The notes under the pieces: model-generated | Seen by the model: the letters and a program-made list of their open reading frames with translations, nothing else | Told to the model about the DNA's origin: nothing | Databases searched by the model: none | In this document: one piece after another, positions 1 through 9,468 of the stretch | How positions within the stretch are numbered: the stretch's first letter is position 1 | Layout of the letters: each line of letters opens with the position of its first letter | Assembly: GCF_000422285.1 (NCBI RefSeq) | Contig: NZ_AULM01000002.1 | Span: 186,001 to 250,000, forward strand | Reading direction: 5' to 3' | From: Desulfatiglans anilini DSM 4660 | Lineage (GTDB): Bacteria; Desulfobacterota; DSM-4660; Desulfatiglandales; Desulfatiglandaceae | DNA: 64,000 bases | Made by a program: the position numbers and the translations under genes

Positions 1-424
1 ATTTCAATAGCTCGACGAAATTTTCGATTGAGAAGAGCCGCTTGAATCCATCCACCGGGTTGATTTTCGCCAGGTTCGGTTTGACAGGCTCCATCGCAAA
101 TAGCCCCCCCACTTGAATGAAGTGACTCAGAACGAGGAGACCGAAAACCGCTCCAAGGATCGGCAGGGAAAGGCTGATAAAGGCTTGGAGGGTCCCGTCG
201 AGCGTCCGTTTCAGGGCTTCGGTGAATGTCAGTTCATAAAAGCGGGGCGGCAGCAGGACCATTTCTTTTGCCTGTTCCAAGAAGGTGTCATAGCCGGCCC
301 AGAGGACACAGAAGGCGGCTGTTATGGCTGCTGCGGATCCGATCTCCCTGCTTTTTGCGACCTGGCCCTTCTTCCTGGCGTCTCGCAGCCTTTTTGGGGT
401 AGGCTGTTCCGTTTTCGTTTGCAT
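1..424 (-). CDS. sctU: Type III secretion export-switch protein SctU (partial)
   Basis: The first 141 codons of an SctU/FlhB-family protein, cut by the left edge of the window. The start is the ATG at 424, preceded by a GGAGG about 13 bases upstream. The N-terminus carries the family signature EQPTPKRLRDARKKGQVAKS, followed by the first membrane segment (AAAITAAFCVLWAGY) and a second hydrophobic stretch (LPILGAVFGLLVLSHFI). The conserved VKPNLAKINPVDGFKRLF motif follows. SctU sits in the inner-membrane export gate and switches substrate class through a self-cleaving NPTH loop, which lies outside the window. It is the last visible gene of the sct operon. The non-flagellar assignment follows from its neighbours. 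Confidence 0.93.
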   Translation of the reverse strand, partial: MQTKTEQPTPKRLRDARKKGQVAKSREIGSAAAITAAFCVLWAGYDTFLEQAKEMVLLPPRFYELTFTEALKRTLDGTLQAFISLSLPILGAVFGLLVLSHFIQVGGLFAMEPVKPNLAKINPVDGFKRLFSIENFVELLK

Positions 425-599
425 TTCAGGCTAGATACCTCCCTCGCTCGGCAAGAAAGACAGCCTCAGGGTGATGGGATAGGCCTCCAAGGGGAGACCG
501 TTTGTCTTCGAGATGAGGATGGACGCCCCTCGATTTCATCGCGGTTCTCCGCAAAAGTGCCCCGTCGGGCCGAAGCGATCACTGGGGGGGCGGCGCACG

Positions 600-1391
600 C
601 TAAGCTGGCCCTTCTATACAGGTCGACAACTCCTCGAGCAGGTGTTTGAATCCAAGGAATTCCTCCTCGAAATATACCTCGATAAACCTCACATAAAGGA
701 TCAAAAGAAAAACGGCTATCCCGCTTTTGATGGGCATGGATATGAAAAAGACATTGAGTTGGGGTGCAAAACGGTTGATGAGCCCCAGTCCGATTTCGCT
801 GATGAACATGACGATCACGATCGGCCCGCCCAAGAGGACGATTAGGCGCATGATGCGATCCGCCTGCGCCAGAAAAAAATCCGAGAAGCCCGGCGTCAAA
901 TGCGGAAAAAATGAAAAGACAGGCCACACGCGGTAACTTTCGAAGATCACGCCGAGGAGCAATAAGAATCCTCCTCCTGAAAAGAAAAGGACCGTGATCA
1001 GTTGGAGCAGGAGTGTTCCCAGTGAGGAGGTCTGGGATCCGGAAATAGGGTCGAAAAACCCCCCCATGCCGGCCCCGCGTTGATTGTCGATGAAGATCCC
1101 CATCCCTTCGGCGGCCCAGAAGAGGCCTCCGGCGAGGAACCCCAACAGGCAACCGAGAAACACCTCTTTGGCAACCAGTGCGACCAGCAAGGGATACGCC
1201 GGCAGGCTCCCTGCCGTAAGAGGCGCCCCCATCGGATACAGGATCAGGACGAACACCAGGGCGACGCTGTTGCGGACCAGTCCCGGCATCACCTCCCGGT
1301 TCAGAAAAGGCAGGATGGAAATAGCTGCCAAAAGCCTCGGGGTAAAAACCATGAAGGTCAGCAGGATCTGTTTTAGGGGAGTTATATCCAT
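600..1391 (-). CDS. sctT: Type III secretion export gate protein SctT
   Basis: A 263-residue polytopic membrane protein of the SctT/FliR/YscT family, starting MDITPLKQILLTF. Several hydrophobic segments and the internal sequence IDNQRGAGMGGFFDPISG fit the family. SctT is a single-copy part of the SctR-S-T export gate through which substrates cross the inner membrane. The ATG at 1391 overlaps the TGA of sctS (ATGA), which implies translational coupling and decides the start; the open frame continues 82 codons further upstream but that part lies inside sctS. A 175-bp stretch without a gene separates its stop from sctU. Confidence 0.93.
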   Translation of the reverse strand: MDITPLKQILLTFMVFTPRLLAAISILPFLNREVMPGLVRNSVALVFVLILYPMGAPLTAGSLPAYPLLVALVAKEVFLGCLLGFLAGGLFWAAEGMGIFIDNQRGAGMGGFFDPISGSQTSSLGTLLLQLITVLFFSGGGFLLLLGVIFESYRVWPVFSFFPHLTPGFSDFFLAQADRIMRLIVLLGGPIVIVMFISEIGLGLINRFAPQLNVFFISMPIKSGIAVFLLILYVRFIEVYFEEEFLGFKHLLEELSTCIEGPA

Positions 1392-1651
1392 CAGCCGGTA
1401 ATGGTCGGAAAGAGGGTGAAGAGGTTCTCCGAGAAGTGCAGGAGTTCCCAGCCGACCCACCGGGCCGTTACGATTAGGGTGACAATGATGGCAACGAGCT
1501 TGACGGCGAAAGACAGGGTCTGATCCTGGATTTGCGTGACCGCCTGAAGCAGACTCACGATGATGCCCACGACAGCGGCCACAGCGATGGCCGGCATGGA
1601 CAGGAGCAGCACCAGTATCAAGGCTTGAATCGTACAATCGAGGATCGTCAT
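1391..1651 (-). CDS. sctS: Type III secretion export gate protein SctS
   Basis: An 86-residue SctS/FliQ-family protein, the usual family length. It has two hydrophobic hairpin helices (LILVLLLSMPAIAVAAVVGI and LVAIIVTLIVTARW) joined by the conserved loop SLLQAVTQIQDQTLSF. Four copies of SctS normally pack with SctR and SctT to form the export gate. Its stop overlaps the sctT start. A 156-bp spacer separates it from sctR upstream, longer than most junctions in this operon; no gene was found in that spacer. Confidence 0.94.
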   Translation of the reverse strand: MTILDCTIQALILVLLLSMPAIAVAAVVGIIVSLLQAVTQIQDQTLSFAVKLVAIIVTLIVTARWVGWELLHFSENLFTLFPTITG

Positions 1652-1807
1652 GGAGTCCGGAACCTCATTCTATTATATCCTATAGATGGTTTTCCCCATC
1701 CTGACTCGAAGACAGAGGCGGTCCACTCTCGGCTCCCCCCACCCGGAGCGCTCAACGGTCCGATAAAGGTCCATCCGGTGCGATACCGCAAACAATTGCG
1801 TTGTCCA

Positions 1808-2458
1808 TCAGCGATAAGTCAGAATAAGCCCGTGGATCAGCTTCCCCCACCCGTCCAGCAGGACGAAAAGCAGGAGTTTGAACGGCAGCGAAATCGTCAT
1901 GGGGGAGACCATCATCATACCCATGGCCAGGAGAATATTGGAGATGATGAGGTCTATCGCGACAAAAGGCAGATAGAGCAGAAAGCCGATCTGGAAGGCC
2001 GATGTCAATTCACTGACGGTAAAAGCCGGTATCAGCACCATCAGGTCGTCGGATTTGAGTGCTTCCGCCTTGTCCTTGGGCCAGATCGCCTTGGCCGATT
2101 CCACAAAAAACAGCCGTTCCTTTTCTTTTGCATGTTTCAGCAGAAAGCGACGCAAGACCTCTTTGCCTTCCACCACCGCCTGAATGCAGTTTTTAAAATC
2201 TTTTTGGATCGCGTCTTGACGCTGCATCGCCGTCCAGCATTCATCCGCAACCGGTGCCATGATGTAAAAAGAAAGGATGATAGCCAGTCCGTTGATGACC
2301 ATATTGGGAGGAATCTGTTGGATGCCGAGGGCGTTTCTGAGAAGTCCGAATACGACCACCAGTTTGACGAAAGAAGTCACCATCACCGCCAGGAAAGGGG
2401 CCAGGCCCAGAAAGGCGAGTGCGGCAATGACATACAGAATGTCAGGAAGTTCATTCAT
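1808..2458 (-). CDS. sctR: Type III secretion export gate protein SctR
   Basis: A 216-residue SctR/FliP-family membrane protein. Recognisable family sequences are FLAVMVTSFVKLVVVFGLLR, the LGIQQIPPNMVINGLAI stretch and, near the C-terminus, a GMMMVSPMTISLPFKLLLF segment. SctR forms the pentameric core of the export gate. The start ATG overlaps the last codons of sctQ by 8 bases (GATGAATGA), which supports coupled translation. The periplasmic loop between the second and third membrane segments (about residues 75-125) is rich in charged residues, as in other SctR proteins. Confidence 0.94.
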   Translation of the reverse strand: MNELPDILYVIAALAFLGLAPFLAVMVTSFVKLVVVFGLLRNALGIQQIPPNMVINGLAIILSFYIMAPVADECWTAMQRQDAIQKDFKNCIQAVVEGKEVLRRFLLKHAKEKERLFFVESAKAIWPKDKAEALKSDDLMVLIPAFTVSELTSAFQIGFLLYLPFVAIDLIISNILLAMGMMMVSPMTISLPFKLLLFVLLDGWGKLIHGLILTYR

Positions 2459-3578
2459 CGCCGTTCCGCAGAAATGTCAATACTCGAACGCCGATCCGAT
2501 TGGCCACGCCTACCAGTTCCCCCCAGCCGATCCGCTTCCCGTTCGCACGGATGGCAACCGGTTTTTCCAGAGGGTTCTCCAACTCGAAGGTGTAGCCCGG
2601 GTGCAGATGCATCAGTTCCCCAAGAGACATGGTCTTGCGGCCGACCTCGAAAGTCAGCCCGATCATGATGTCATTCAGTTCTGCGGCAGGGACCTCATCG
2701 CTTTCCTCGTCTTTTTCGAAGTCTTGCTCTGCGGGATCCTCTTCGGATGCGGCGATTTCATCGAAATGGTCTTCTTCCATAAATCCTCTTGCGAGCCTCT
2801 GCACCGTGGCGGTGCGGCCGTTCAAATGAGCCTGAAAGGACAGACGGGGGGCAAGGCAGATCTCAACGCTTCCGTCGCCGCTCCGGGCATGTTCATCCAG
2901 TAACATGACATCTCCCGGTTCTATTTCACTGAGCGCGGAAAGTGCGAGGCGGGTACGGCCCACGAGGAGGGCCAACCTCAAGGGGATGGCGTCGCATGCC
3001 ATGCCAACCGTCCGTGGAATGTATTCCAGCAGCGGATCGATCCACCGGGACGCGCCCGTTTCCAGATGCAGACGCCCCATGATGGTTTGGTGGTTTTCAT
3101 TCGTGATGCCGCCACCTTCCGGCACGAATTCGAAATCCAGTTGTATAGGCCCTCGCGGAATACCTGCCGGCCTCCTTGTCTCGTTAAACCCCTGTTCCCT
3201 GAAGAGGACCTCACGAACTTCCACACGCAGGCCGCTCCATGTCTCGAAACCATCGAACAGATCTTCCAACGCAGCTTCGATCAACATCCCTCTCGTTTTT
3301 TCGGGCATCTCACGGAAAGTTTCCCAGTCGTAAAGAGTTTCCCGCCAGCCGGAAGGAAAGCAGGGGCCGAGGCCCATCAGTACAGTGGCTCTTCCTATCG
3401 AGAGTTTTAGGTATATCTCTTCCTGCAAGAGGGGATTATGAGCCTGAAAGCCAACACGACAGGGCTGATCCCCTATCCGGAAAAACAAATGGTCACACCT
3501 GCTGAAGATCTTGTTCAACAGAAGGATTGTTTCCTGAGAGAACATCTCCATGCGCAGCGCAGCTACGTCGTGTTTCAT
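2451..3578 (-). CDS. sctQ: Type III secretion C-ring / sorting platform protein SctQ
   Basis: A 375-residue protein with a C-terminal SpoA (surface presentation of antigens) domain in the last 75 residues: IMIGLTFEVGRKTMSLGEL, then PVAIRANGKRIGWGELVGV and RIGVRVLTF. This is the hallmark of SctQ/YscQ/FliN proteins, which build the cytoplasmic pods that sort substrates and carry the ATPase. The N-terminal 250 residues are divergent, as usual. A Met nine codons downstream is an alternative start. An acidic linker (EEDPAEQDFEKDEESDE, about 285-300) precedes the SpoA domain. In other species an internal start yields a separate C-terminal SpoA product; no clear internal site was picked here. Confidence 0.9.
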   Translation of the reverse strand: MKHDVAALRMEMFSQETILLLNKIFSRCDHLFFRIGDQPCRVGFQAHNPLLQEEIYLKLSIGRATVLMGLGPCFPSGWRETLYDWETFREMPEKTRGMLIEAALEDLFDGFETWSGLRVEVREVLFREQGFNETRRPAGIPRGPIQLDFEFVPEGGGITNENHQTIMGRLHLETGASRWIDPLLEYIPRTVGMACDAIPLRLALLVGRTRLALSALSEIEPGDVMLLDEHARSGDGSVEICLAPRLSFQAHLNGRTATVQRLARGFMEEDHFDEIAASEEDPAEQDFEKDEESDEVPAAELNDIMIGLTFEVGRKTMSLGELMHLHPGYTFELENPLEKPVAIRANGKRIGWGELVGVANRIGVRVLTFLRNGDE

Positions 3579-3699
3579 GTCTTTGTCACCGGACCTATCG
3601 TGATTGAACCCGGTCCGTTCGATAGGCCTCTTTCAATCTCCTTGTTGAGAAGGCGATCGCGCGACTGGCGCCGCATCGATCGGGTAGCTTTAGAACCTT

Positions 3700-5040
3700 T
3701 CATTCGTTTTCCTGCGGATCACGTTGCCGGTGCTGATGACTCGAGTGCCCACTCGGTCGATCCTCCGGTGTTTCGGAGTAGTGTAGGCTGACAGATGTAT
3801 TTTCTCCGATGCGGTTTTTCAGTATATGCGCGAGTTCTCCTGCCGCTGCAGAAAGCAGCGCATGGGCATCTGAGGAGGTCGTCAGGAGATCCACCTGGAG
3901 GTTCCCCGCATCCATACGGATGCGGATCTCGGTGTCTACGATATAGGCATCTTTGAGCGTGATGCGCACCTCTTCTTGTCCATCCGGCCTGTCCCGGAGC
4001 ACCCCGATCCGATCGGCGATCTGATGAACCAGAAGTTCCAAAGAGGGTTGCGCTTCGGTGGGAGGCAACTGCGACGGGACGGAGCCTCGGGTTGTCCCCA
4101 GGAATGATGAAAGAATGGCCATTGCGACTCCGCCCGGGTCCACAGACCTGTTTTCGGGCAGTGGGCTATCGATTGGCAGGGGCTGGCTTCTGCCAGCCCG
4201 GAAGAGGGGCTTTCGGATGATCGGTCCTGAAAGGTGGCCACGGTGCATGGTGCTATAATGAGAAAAGGGCGCCATTTTTTCTGTTCCTGGAAAAGGCTCT
4301 CGCCTCACGGGAGTGGAGGGCGTATCATTCGGTTTTCCTTTTTCAGGTCCGGGGAGGGGTCCTGATGAAGGTCTGTCGGAGTTCTCCATGGTGATCGGGT
4401 CCGCCCCTTCCTGAAAGGGAGGTCCGCCCGCGGGAGCGAGGAAAAGGCTTATCGAGGGCTTTGCATCACTGCCGGACGTGATAGGGGGCAGGGCTGCAAG
4501 CAGAGGGGTTGGTGCGACTGTCCCGTATCCATCCTGAAAACATGCGGCAAGGGAGGATCGGTGCATCGAGTAAAGCGGGGGTTGGCGATGCCTTGCCGCA
4601 GGCGGCGGATTTTGTCCTCGGCAGTTCCGGGAGCCGTGCCTGGGGTCCGCAGTAAAAGGCGTTTCCGGGCCTGGGGCTTGATTAGGCAAAAAACCGGAAG
4701 GCGCCGGTGAGGAGAGTTGAACAGGCGTATCCAGCAAATTTGGATGATGGTCAGAGGCCTTGGAGGAAGAAGCGGAGGAAGGCGGTTTCCGATCAGCGGC
4801 AAGCCCATCATCCGCGATGGGTTGACCGTGTGGTGCCGTATCCCGGTGGATTCGGGGTGGAGCCGTATGAGCCGATGGGACAGATTGGGGCGGGTGATCG
4901 GACATGGCGGTTTCGAACCGCTCGATATCCGCGGTATCGAGCGGGGCATCGCATATTGGTTTTGCATGGGGGATGCAGCGGGTGTTTGCGGGTTTGTCCC
5001 ACTTACAGCATGTCAAACCGGATGTGTTATGCCAATTCAT
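3700..5040 (-). CDS. sctP: Type III secretion needle-length regulator, SctP-like
   Basis: A 446-residue protein with a long low-complexity region rich in Pro and Ser (about residues 30-300) and a compact C-terminal domain (about 330-430) containing EEVRITLKDAYIVDTEIRIRM, the pattern of the YscP/HpaP substrate-switch domain. SctP proteins act as molecular rulers and trigger the export switch through SctU. The ATG at 5040 is chosen because GGAGG lies six bases upstream; it overlaps the end of sctO by 14 bases. The open frame extends 24 codons further upstream inside sctO. The family call rests partly on position between sctO and sctQ. Confidence 0.8.
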   Translation of the reverse strand: MNWHNTSGLTCCKWDKPANTRCIPHAKPICDAPLDTADIERFETAMSDHPPQSVPSAHTAPPRIHRDTAPHGQPIADDGLAADRKPPSSASSSKASDHHPNLLDTPVQLSSPAPSGFLPNQAPGPETPFTADPRHGSRNCRGQNPPPAARHRQPPLYSMHRSSLAACFQDGYGTVAPTPLLAALPPITSGSDAKPSISLFLAPAGGPPFQEGADPITMENSDRPSSGPLPGPEKGKPNDTPSTPVRREPFPGTEKMAPFSHYSTMHRGHLSGPIIRKPLFRAGRSQPLPIDSPLPENRSVDPGGVAMAILSSFLGTTRGSVPSQLPPTEAQPSLELLVHQIADRIGVLRDRPDGQEEVRITLKDAYIVDTEIRIRMDAGNLQVDLLTTSSDAHALLSAAAGELAHILKNRIGENTSVSLHYSETPEDRPSGHSSHQHRQRDPQENE

Positions 5041-5530
5041 GGGGATCCTCCATAAGGATGCGAATTCTGGAGTGCTGGAAGATCTCCATCTCGACCTCTT
5101 CCAGCCGTTCACTCTCCCTTCGCATGGCTTCTCTCAAAATGGCTTCGTACCCGTCTAACTTTTTCCTTTGCCTGACGGAGACGAAGTAGGCCGTTTTTGC
5201 CTCATTCAGGGCCTCTTGGGCCGTCTGCCGATTGGTTTCCGCCTGTGCTGCAGATTCCTCCAGGATCATCTCCTTTTCACGAAGCGAGTGAAACTGTCCT
5301 TTAAGTTCGGCCAGTCCGCGGACCGTCACACGCCGGTTTGTTATCTGGCGGAATAGATTGGACTCCTCTTCTATCCGCCATGTGCGGTAGGTCTTCAGCC
5401 CTTCCTGTTTTCGCCGGACGTCCTCTTGGGTTTCCGCGTAAGCGGCTGCACGGTTTTTGAGCAGGTTAGCGGCAGAGCTCTCACGGAGATCTCGAACACG
5501 TAATAATACGTCGAATGAGGTAGTACTCAT
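5027..5530 (-). CDS. sctO: Type III secretion stalk protein SctO (YscO-like)
   Basis: A 167-residue, highly charged protein predicted to be almost entirely alpha-helical coiled coil, the standard form of SctO/YscO/FliJ. It sits directly after the ATPase gene (ATGA overlap with sctN), the conserved position for sctO. SctO inserts into the ATPase hexamer and links it to the export gate. Sequence conservation in this family is low, so the call relies on length, coiled-coil composition and gene order rather than a fixed motif. Confidence 0.85.
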   Translation of the reverse strand: MSTTSFDVLLRVRDLRESSAANLLKNRAAAYAETQEDVRRKQEGLKTYRTWRIEEESNLFRQITNRRVTVRGLAELKGQFHSLREKEMILEESAAQAETNRQTAQEALNEAKTAYFVSVRQRKKLDGYEAILREAMRRESERLEEVEMEIFQHSRIRILMEDPHELA

Positions 5531-6888
5531 TGAAATGCGATTTCCTTCAGCCGGTTCGCGGTGTCTTCAAAAGAAATCCGTTCACTCGAATCCTGGCGCA
5601 GAAAACGGTTGATCGCTTCTATCTTGTGAATGGCCGTATCAGCCTCCGGGTCCGAGCCTTCTCTGTATTCACCGATTCTGACGAGAAGCTGGATTTCCTG
5701 GTATTTTGCCAACAGTTCCCGCAGCCGGGCGGCGGCCACCCTGTGATTTGCATCTACGATGCTGCTCATGACGCGGCTCAGGCTTCCCGGTATGTCGACG
5801 GCCGGGTAATGGCCGGCGGAGGCCAACTTCCGCGACAAGACGATATGTCCGTCCAGGATGGCCCGCATTTCATCGGCCACCGGTTCGTTTATGTCGTCGG
5901 CCTCGACAAGAATGGTGTACAATCCTGTGATGGAGCCTTTATCGGATTGCCCCGCGCGTTCGATGAGGCGCGGCAGAGTGGAGAATACGGAAGGGGGGAA
6001 GCCTCGCCGCGTCGGCGGCTCGCCTGAAGCGAGTCCTATTTCCCGCAGCGCGCGGGCAAACCGGGTCACGGAATCCATCAGCAAGAGTACGCTCTTGCCT
6101 TGATCGCGGAAATACTCCGCTATGGTCGTTGCCACGTAGGCGGCCTTAAGTCGTTCCATGGCGGGTCTGTCGGAGGTCGAAACCACCGCTACCGCTCGCC
6201 GCATACCTTCATCACCCAGGTCCTTCTCAAGAAATTCACGCACTTCACGGCCGCGTTCGCCTATGAGGGCCAGTACTTTGACATCCGCTTCAGCGCCTTT
6301 GGTCAGGATTGCCAGGAGACGACTTTTTCCCACTCCGGCGGCTGAGAAGATCCCCATACGCTGACCTTCACCGCAGGTGAGCAGTCCGTCGATCACCCTC
6401 AGCCCCAGCGGCATCGGTTTTGTGATGAATCGGCGAGTGAGCGGGGCCGGGGGCTCCGCGTAGACCGGGTAATGATCCTGGGCCTCAACCGGTCCAAGCC
6501 TCCCGGTGTCCATCGGATTTCCCAATCCGTCCAGGACCCTGCCAAGAAGGCTCGGTCCTACCGGGACCGTGTGGTACTTGCCGCTCGGGATGACCTCTGT
6601 TGAAGAGGAGATTCCTCCGATCTCTCCAAGGGGGGTCAGAAGGGCCGCCTGCTTGGAAAAGCCGACGACTTCCGCCTGTAGGCTCCTGTCTTCGAAAGGG
6701 TTTCGGAGAATGCAAATCTCCCCGATCCTCACGCTGGGGAGCACGGCTTTGATGATCGTTCCCAGGACTTGAGTGACGCGTCCCTTGATCTCGACGGAGA
6801 CGGCCTCTTTCAAGGCGGCGGCAAGAATCTTGTCGACAGGTTCCAAAGAGCGCGCGACGGTTTCTTCGTGCTGCACGAAAAACTCCAT
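5527..6888 (-). CDS. sctN: Type III secretion ATPase SctN
   Basis: A 453-residue F1-like ATPase of the SctN/FliI family that unfolds and releases substrates from chaperones at the sorting platform. Visible features are the Walker A loop AAGVGKSRL (about residues 185-193), the Walker B strand [11 protein letters not shown], the following sequence [19 protein letters not shown] and the [19 protein letters not shown] motif near residue 335. An N-terminal beta-barrel region and a C-terminal helical region complete the usual layout. The start ATG overlaps the sctL stop (TAATG). Confidence 0.96.
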   Translation of the reverse strand: MEFFVQHEETVARSLEPVDKILAAALKEAVSVEIKGRVTQVLGTIIKAVLPSVRIGEICILRNPFEDRSLQAEVVGFSKQAALLTPLGEIGGISSSTEVIPSGKYHTVPVGPSLLGRVLDGLGNPMDTGRLGPVEAQDHYPVYAEPPAPLTRRFITKPMPLGLRVIDGLLTCGEGQRMGIFSAAGVGKSRLLAILTKGAEADVKVLALIGERGREVREFLEKDLGDEGMRRAVAVVSTSDRPAMERLKAAYVATTIAEYFRDQGKSVLLLMDSVTRFARALREIGLASGEPPTRRGFPPSVFSTLPRLIERAGQSDKGSITGLYTILVEADDINEPVADEMRAILDGHIVLSRKLASAGHYPAVDIPGSLSRVMSSIVDANHRVAAARLRELLAKYQEIQLLVRIGEYREGSDPEADTAIHKIEAINRFLRQDSSERISFEDTANRLKEIAFQ

Positions 6889-7553
6889 TATTTCCGATTG
6901 AGGGCGTTTGTGAGGGCGCGCCGTATCGCTTCGATCTGGATGTCTACACCGGCGTCGACCACTCCCATCTCCGTTTCCAGGATGCAGCCGCCTTCTTTCA
7001 GACGGCCGTCCGGCACGACATCGATGAAGCGGATAGCCGGAAAATCCGTCATGATGGCGTTCAGCGAGGCGTTGAGGCTGTCCGCTTCGGCCGGGCAGAC
7101 CCTCAAAGAGACCTGTGGCTGATTTTTTGCGAAGGCCAGTACGTTGCGCACGACCTGGACGATCCGCTCCGCGGGGTCCATTTCCCCAACGATCTTTCGA
7201 AGGGCCGATAGGACTAATTCGACGGCTTTTTCTTCAAATTCAGCGAGATAGCGTGCAGTGGCGGCGGCGGTTCCGACCATTTGCTCCGCCAACTGCATTT
7301 TCCCTTCTCTCAGAGCTTCCCGGTAGCCCCTGGCCTTTTCCTCCGCAAAGGCTGTCCGGCCCCGCGCAGTGATCTCTTCGGCGGCTTCGTTGGCTTTGCG
7401 GATGATCTCTTCGGCCTTCAGACAGGTTGTATATTGACGAGCCTTGAGGACCTTTGCGCTTCCGGCTGTCCGAAGCCCTTCATGGTAAACGAGAAACAGG
7501 GGGCCCACTGCGGTGCCACCTCTTTCAGCAGTATCTTTCGGAGTACCGACCAT
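6888..7553 (-). CDS. sctL: Type III secretion stator protein SctL
   Basis: A 221-residue SctL/FliH-family protein. After an N-terminal region with [20 protein letters not shown], a segment common in YscL-type proteins, comes an Ala/Glu-rich coiled coil (about 50-120) and a C-terminal V-type ATPase subunit E-like domain. SctL links the ATPase to the SctQ pods. Two starts are possible: the ATG at 7553 (GGAG five bases upstream) and a GTG at 7508 (AGAGGT upstream) that would begin at VGPLFLV and fits the usual family N-terminus better. Either way the gene overlaps the end of sctK by about 90-135 bases. Confidence 0.88.
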   Translation of the reverse strand: MVGTPKDTAERGGTAVGPLFLVYHEGLRTAGSAKVLKARQYTTCLKAEEIIRKANEAAEEITARGRTAFAEEKARGYREALREGKMQLAEQMVGTAAATARYLAEFEEKAVELVLSALRKIVGEMDPAERIVQVVRNVLAFAKNQPQVSLRVCPAEADSLNASLNAIMTDFPAIRFIDVVPDGRLKEGGCILETEMGVVDAGVDIQIEAIRRALTNALNRK

Positions 7554-8170
7554 GCGATCTCCTTCTTCACGGGGTTTGTCCGATGTCCGAAATAGTTTGC
7601 ATAGCTCCTGGGGAGTTTGAGCCGGAGCCGATCCTTCAAAGCCTGAGGGGCATCGGCCAGGCTGGCAGCAAGACAGATTGTTCCGCAAACCATCATGTGG
7701 GACCTGGGATCGGGGATTGAACAGGGACCATCCGAAAGAGGGATAACCGGTCCCAGCAAAAATGGCGCCCGCTTGACAGCGAACAGATATCCTTTTTCAC
7801 CAAGGGCACTCTTGAGTTTGAGAACGGACTCTCTGTCGACGGTCTTCAGAATCCTTTGCGCATTGAGGGCGATCCCCGTGCGCCAGACCAGTTCTTCAAG
7901 CGTATACCCATCGATAAGGGCTAGACGCCGGGGCGGTTCCTCGAAATGGAAGCAGTAACGGTCGCCCAGGTTATGTTCGTCCAGCAGGATGCGTGAAATT
8001 CTTCTCGAGGCCCTTGGTTTGCATCGGATGGTTTCCAGGGTCCTTTGATCCAGGAGATGTGCCATCCAACTCCAATGAACGGTCCGCCCGGGCGACAGGT
8101 TGAATTCGAGGATGAGCGGGACCAGTGGATGCCGCTTTTGAACCAGATGTTCAAAAAAAACGTTGCTCAT
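7418..8170 (-). CDS. sctK: Type III secretion sorting platform protein SctK
   Basis: A 250-residue protein at the conserved SctK position between sctJ and sctL. SctK links the inner-membrane ring to the SctQ pods. The sequence is divergent, but a central helical domain with ALIDGYTLEELVWRTGIAL and a hydrophobic C-terminal half fit YscK-type proteins. The ATG at 8170 is chosen because it lies 19 bases past the sctJ stop behind a GGGGG stretch; a start 14 codons upstream would sit inside sctJ. It is somewhat longer than typical SctK proteins (about 210 residues), partly because its 3' end overlaps sctL. Confidence 0.78.
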   Translation of the reverse strand: MSNVFFEHLVQKRHPLVPLILEFNLSPGRTVHWSWMAHLLDQRTLETIRCKPRASRRISRILLDEHNLGDRYCFHFEEPPRRLALIDGYTLEELVWRTGIALNAQRILKTVDRESVLKLKSALGEKGYLFAVKRAPFLLGPVIPLSDGPCSIPDPRSHMMVCGTICLAASLADAPQALKDRLRLKLPRSYANYFGHRTNPVKKEIAWSVLRKILLKEVAPQWAPCFSFTMKGFGQPEAQRSSRLVNIQPV

Positions 8171-8189
8171 ATCACTGATTCCCCCATTT

Positions 8190-9011
8190 TCAAGACGCCG
8201 TATAACCGGCATCCGGATGCAGAGAACGGTCGCCCTTTGGCCTTCCTTCCGACCGCGATGTTCGTTTGTAGCGGAGCACCCAAACGATTCCGATTGGGAT
8301 CAACGCCGAGACGAACGCGAAGCCTCCGACCAGGATCCAGAAGGGGATGACCGAACCGGGTGAAAGATCGATCAAAAAAATCCGCCGGTAATGGGGAGGG
8401 TCCAGGGGAAGGAAGGTTGATTCCGATGGGAAAAGCACCACCGTGACATTTTCATAGGAGAGCCCTTCGATTCCGTCCACAACCAGTTGCTTGATTTTTG
8501 AGATGCTGGTCTGGAGGTCGGTCGCCTCGATATGTTTAACGAAAACCGAAGCGGAGGAAGGGCGGATCTTGTCCGAAAGGGGATTGTTTTCCGGGATGAC
8601 CACCAGGACCCTTGCCGTCAGCACTCCGTCGATATGCGAAATGGTCTCGGAGATCTGCTGGGAGAGGGCGTATAGGTAAAGAATACGCTCCTGGAGAGGA
8701 GACGACACGAGCCCTTGTTTCTTGAAAACCTCTCCGATGCTTTCGAAACGATCTCGTGGAAGTCCTTCTTTTTCGAGAATTTGTATCGCTTGGGCCATGT
8801 CGGCCTTGTTGATTCTCAACCCCCAGGTTCGCTCCTTTCCAGCGATTTTTTGGACATCGATCCCCCTTCTGAGGAGGACCGAGAGGATCTGGTTCGCCTC
8901 CCGCTCCTCGAGGTTGGTGTAAAGTTCCATGCTGCAAGCCGGTAGCAGGAAGCAGAGGACAACCAAAAAAAACATGCGCCTGCAGCGTTTTTGGATCGGC
9001 ATAACGCTCAA
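8190..9011 (-). CDS. sctJ: Type III secretion inner-ring lipoprotein SctJ
   Basis: A 273-residue SctJ/PrgK/FliF-like lipoprotein. The signal peptide ends in the lipobox LLPAC (Cys about residue 26), followed by the family sequence MELYTNLEEREANQILSVLL. The two periplasmic ring-building domains include SISKIKQLVVDGIEGLSYENV. A transmembrane helix near the C-terminus (PFWILVGGFAFVSALIPIGIVWVL) and a short basic tail anchor it in the inner membrane. SctJ forms the inner ring of the basal body with SctD. The gene starts 10 bases after the sctI stop. Confidence 0.95.
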   Translation of the reverse strand: MSVMPIQKRCRRMFFLVVLCFLLPACSMELYTNLEEREANQILSVLLRRGIDVQKIAGKERTWGLRINKADMAQAIQILEKEGLPRDRFESIGEVFKKQGLVSSPLQERILYLYALSQQISETISHIDGVLTARVLVVIPENNPLSDKIRPSSASVFVKHIEATDLQTSISKIKQLVVDGIEGLSYENVTVVLFPSESTFLPLDPPHYRRIFLIDLSPGSVIPFWILVGGFAFVSALIPIGIVWVLRYKRTSRSEGRPKGDRSLHPDAGYTAS

Positions 9012-9021
9012 TGGGTTGCCT

Positions 9022-9468
9022 CTATCCCTGATTCCTGAAAAGCGTTTGTACGCCTTGGCCGCATTTATCGACGACCTTGCCGGCCAACTCCTGCTCGATG
9101 GTCAATTGCAGGATTTCATACTGCAACCGTATGAGTTCACTTGGCGACAAGGCCGGTGCGGCCCCTCGGTCGACGGTATCGTGTATCCTGTGGATCCGTT
9201 CACGATGCGCTGCTGACATGTCCTCGATGCTTTGAAGGATGACGTCCCCAAGGCCCGTGGCACGCTGAGGCGATGAAGATGCCCCGGGCCAGGAAATGGT
9301 TGCCGCATCGGCGCGCCCGATCAAAGACTCCGAATCGGTAACGATGGCCTTTTCAAATCCCGAAACATCACCGGATGGGTAAAACCCCGACATGCCGGCT
9401 TCTTCGGTCGCCCCTGCATCGAGCGGTGTTCGATGGAGGATCGAATCGAGCGGGTTCGTTATCTGCAC
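9022..9468 (-). CDS. sctI: Type III secretion inner rod protein SctI
   Basis: A 148-residue protein with a poorly conserved N-terminus and a helical C-terminus (SPSELIRLQYEILQLTIEQELAGKVVDK, then a short terminal tail). This is the polymerising helix of the YscI/HrpB rod family. It would form the adaptor between export gate and needle. The start is taken as the GTG at 9468 because GGAG stands seven bases upstream and it overlaps the sctG stop by 10 bases. The frame is open 49 codons further upstream, but that part lies inside sctG. Confidence 0.85.
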   Translation of the reverse strand: MQITNPLDSILHRTPLDAGATEEAGMSGFYPSGDVSGFEKAIVTDSESLIGRADAATISWPGASSSPQRATGLGDVILQSIEDMSAAHRERIHRIHDTVDRGAAPALSPSELIRLQYEILQLTIEQELAGKVVDKCGQGVQTLFRNQG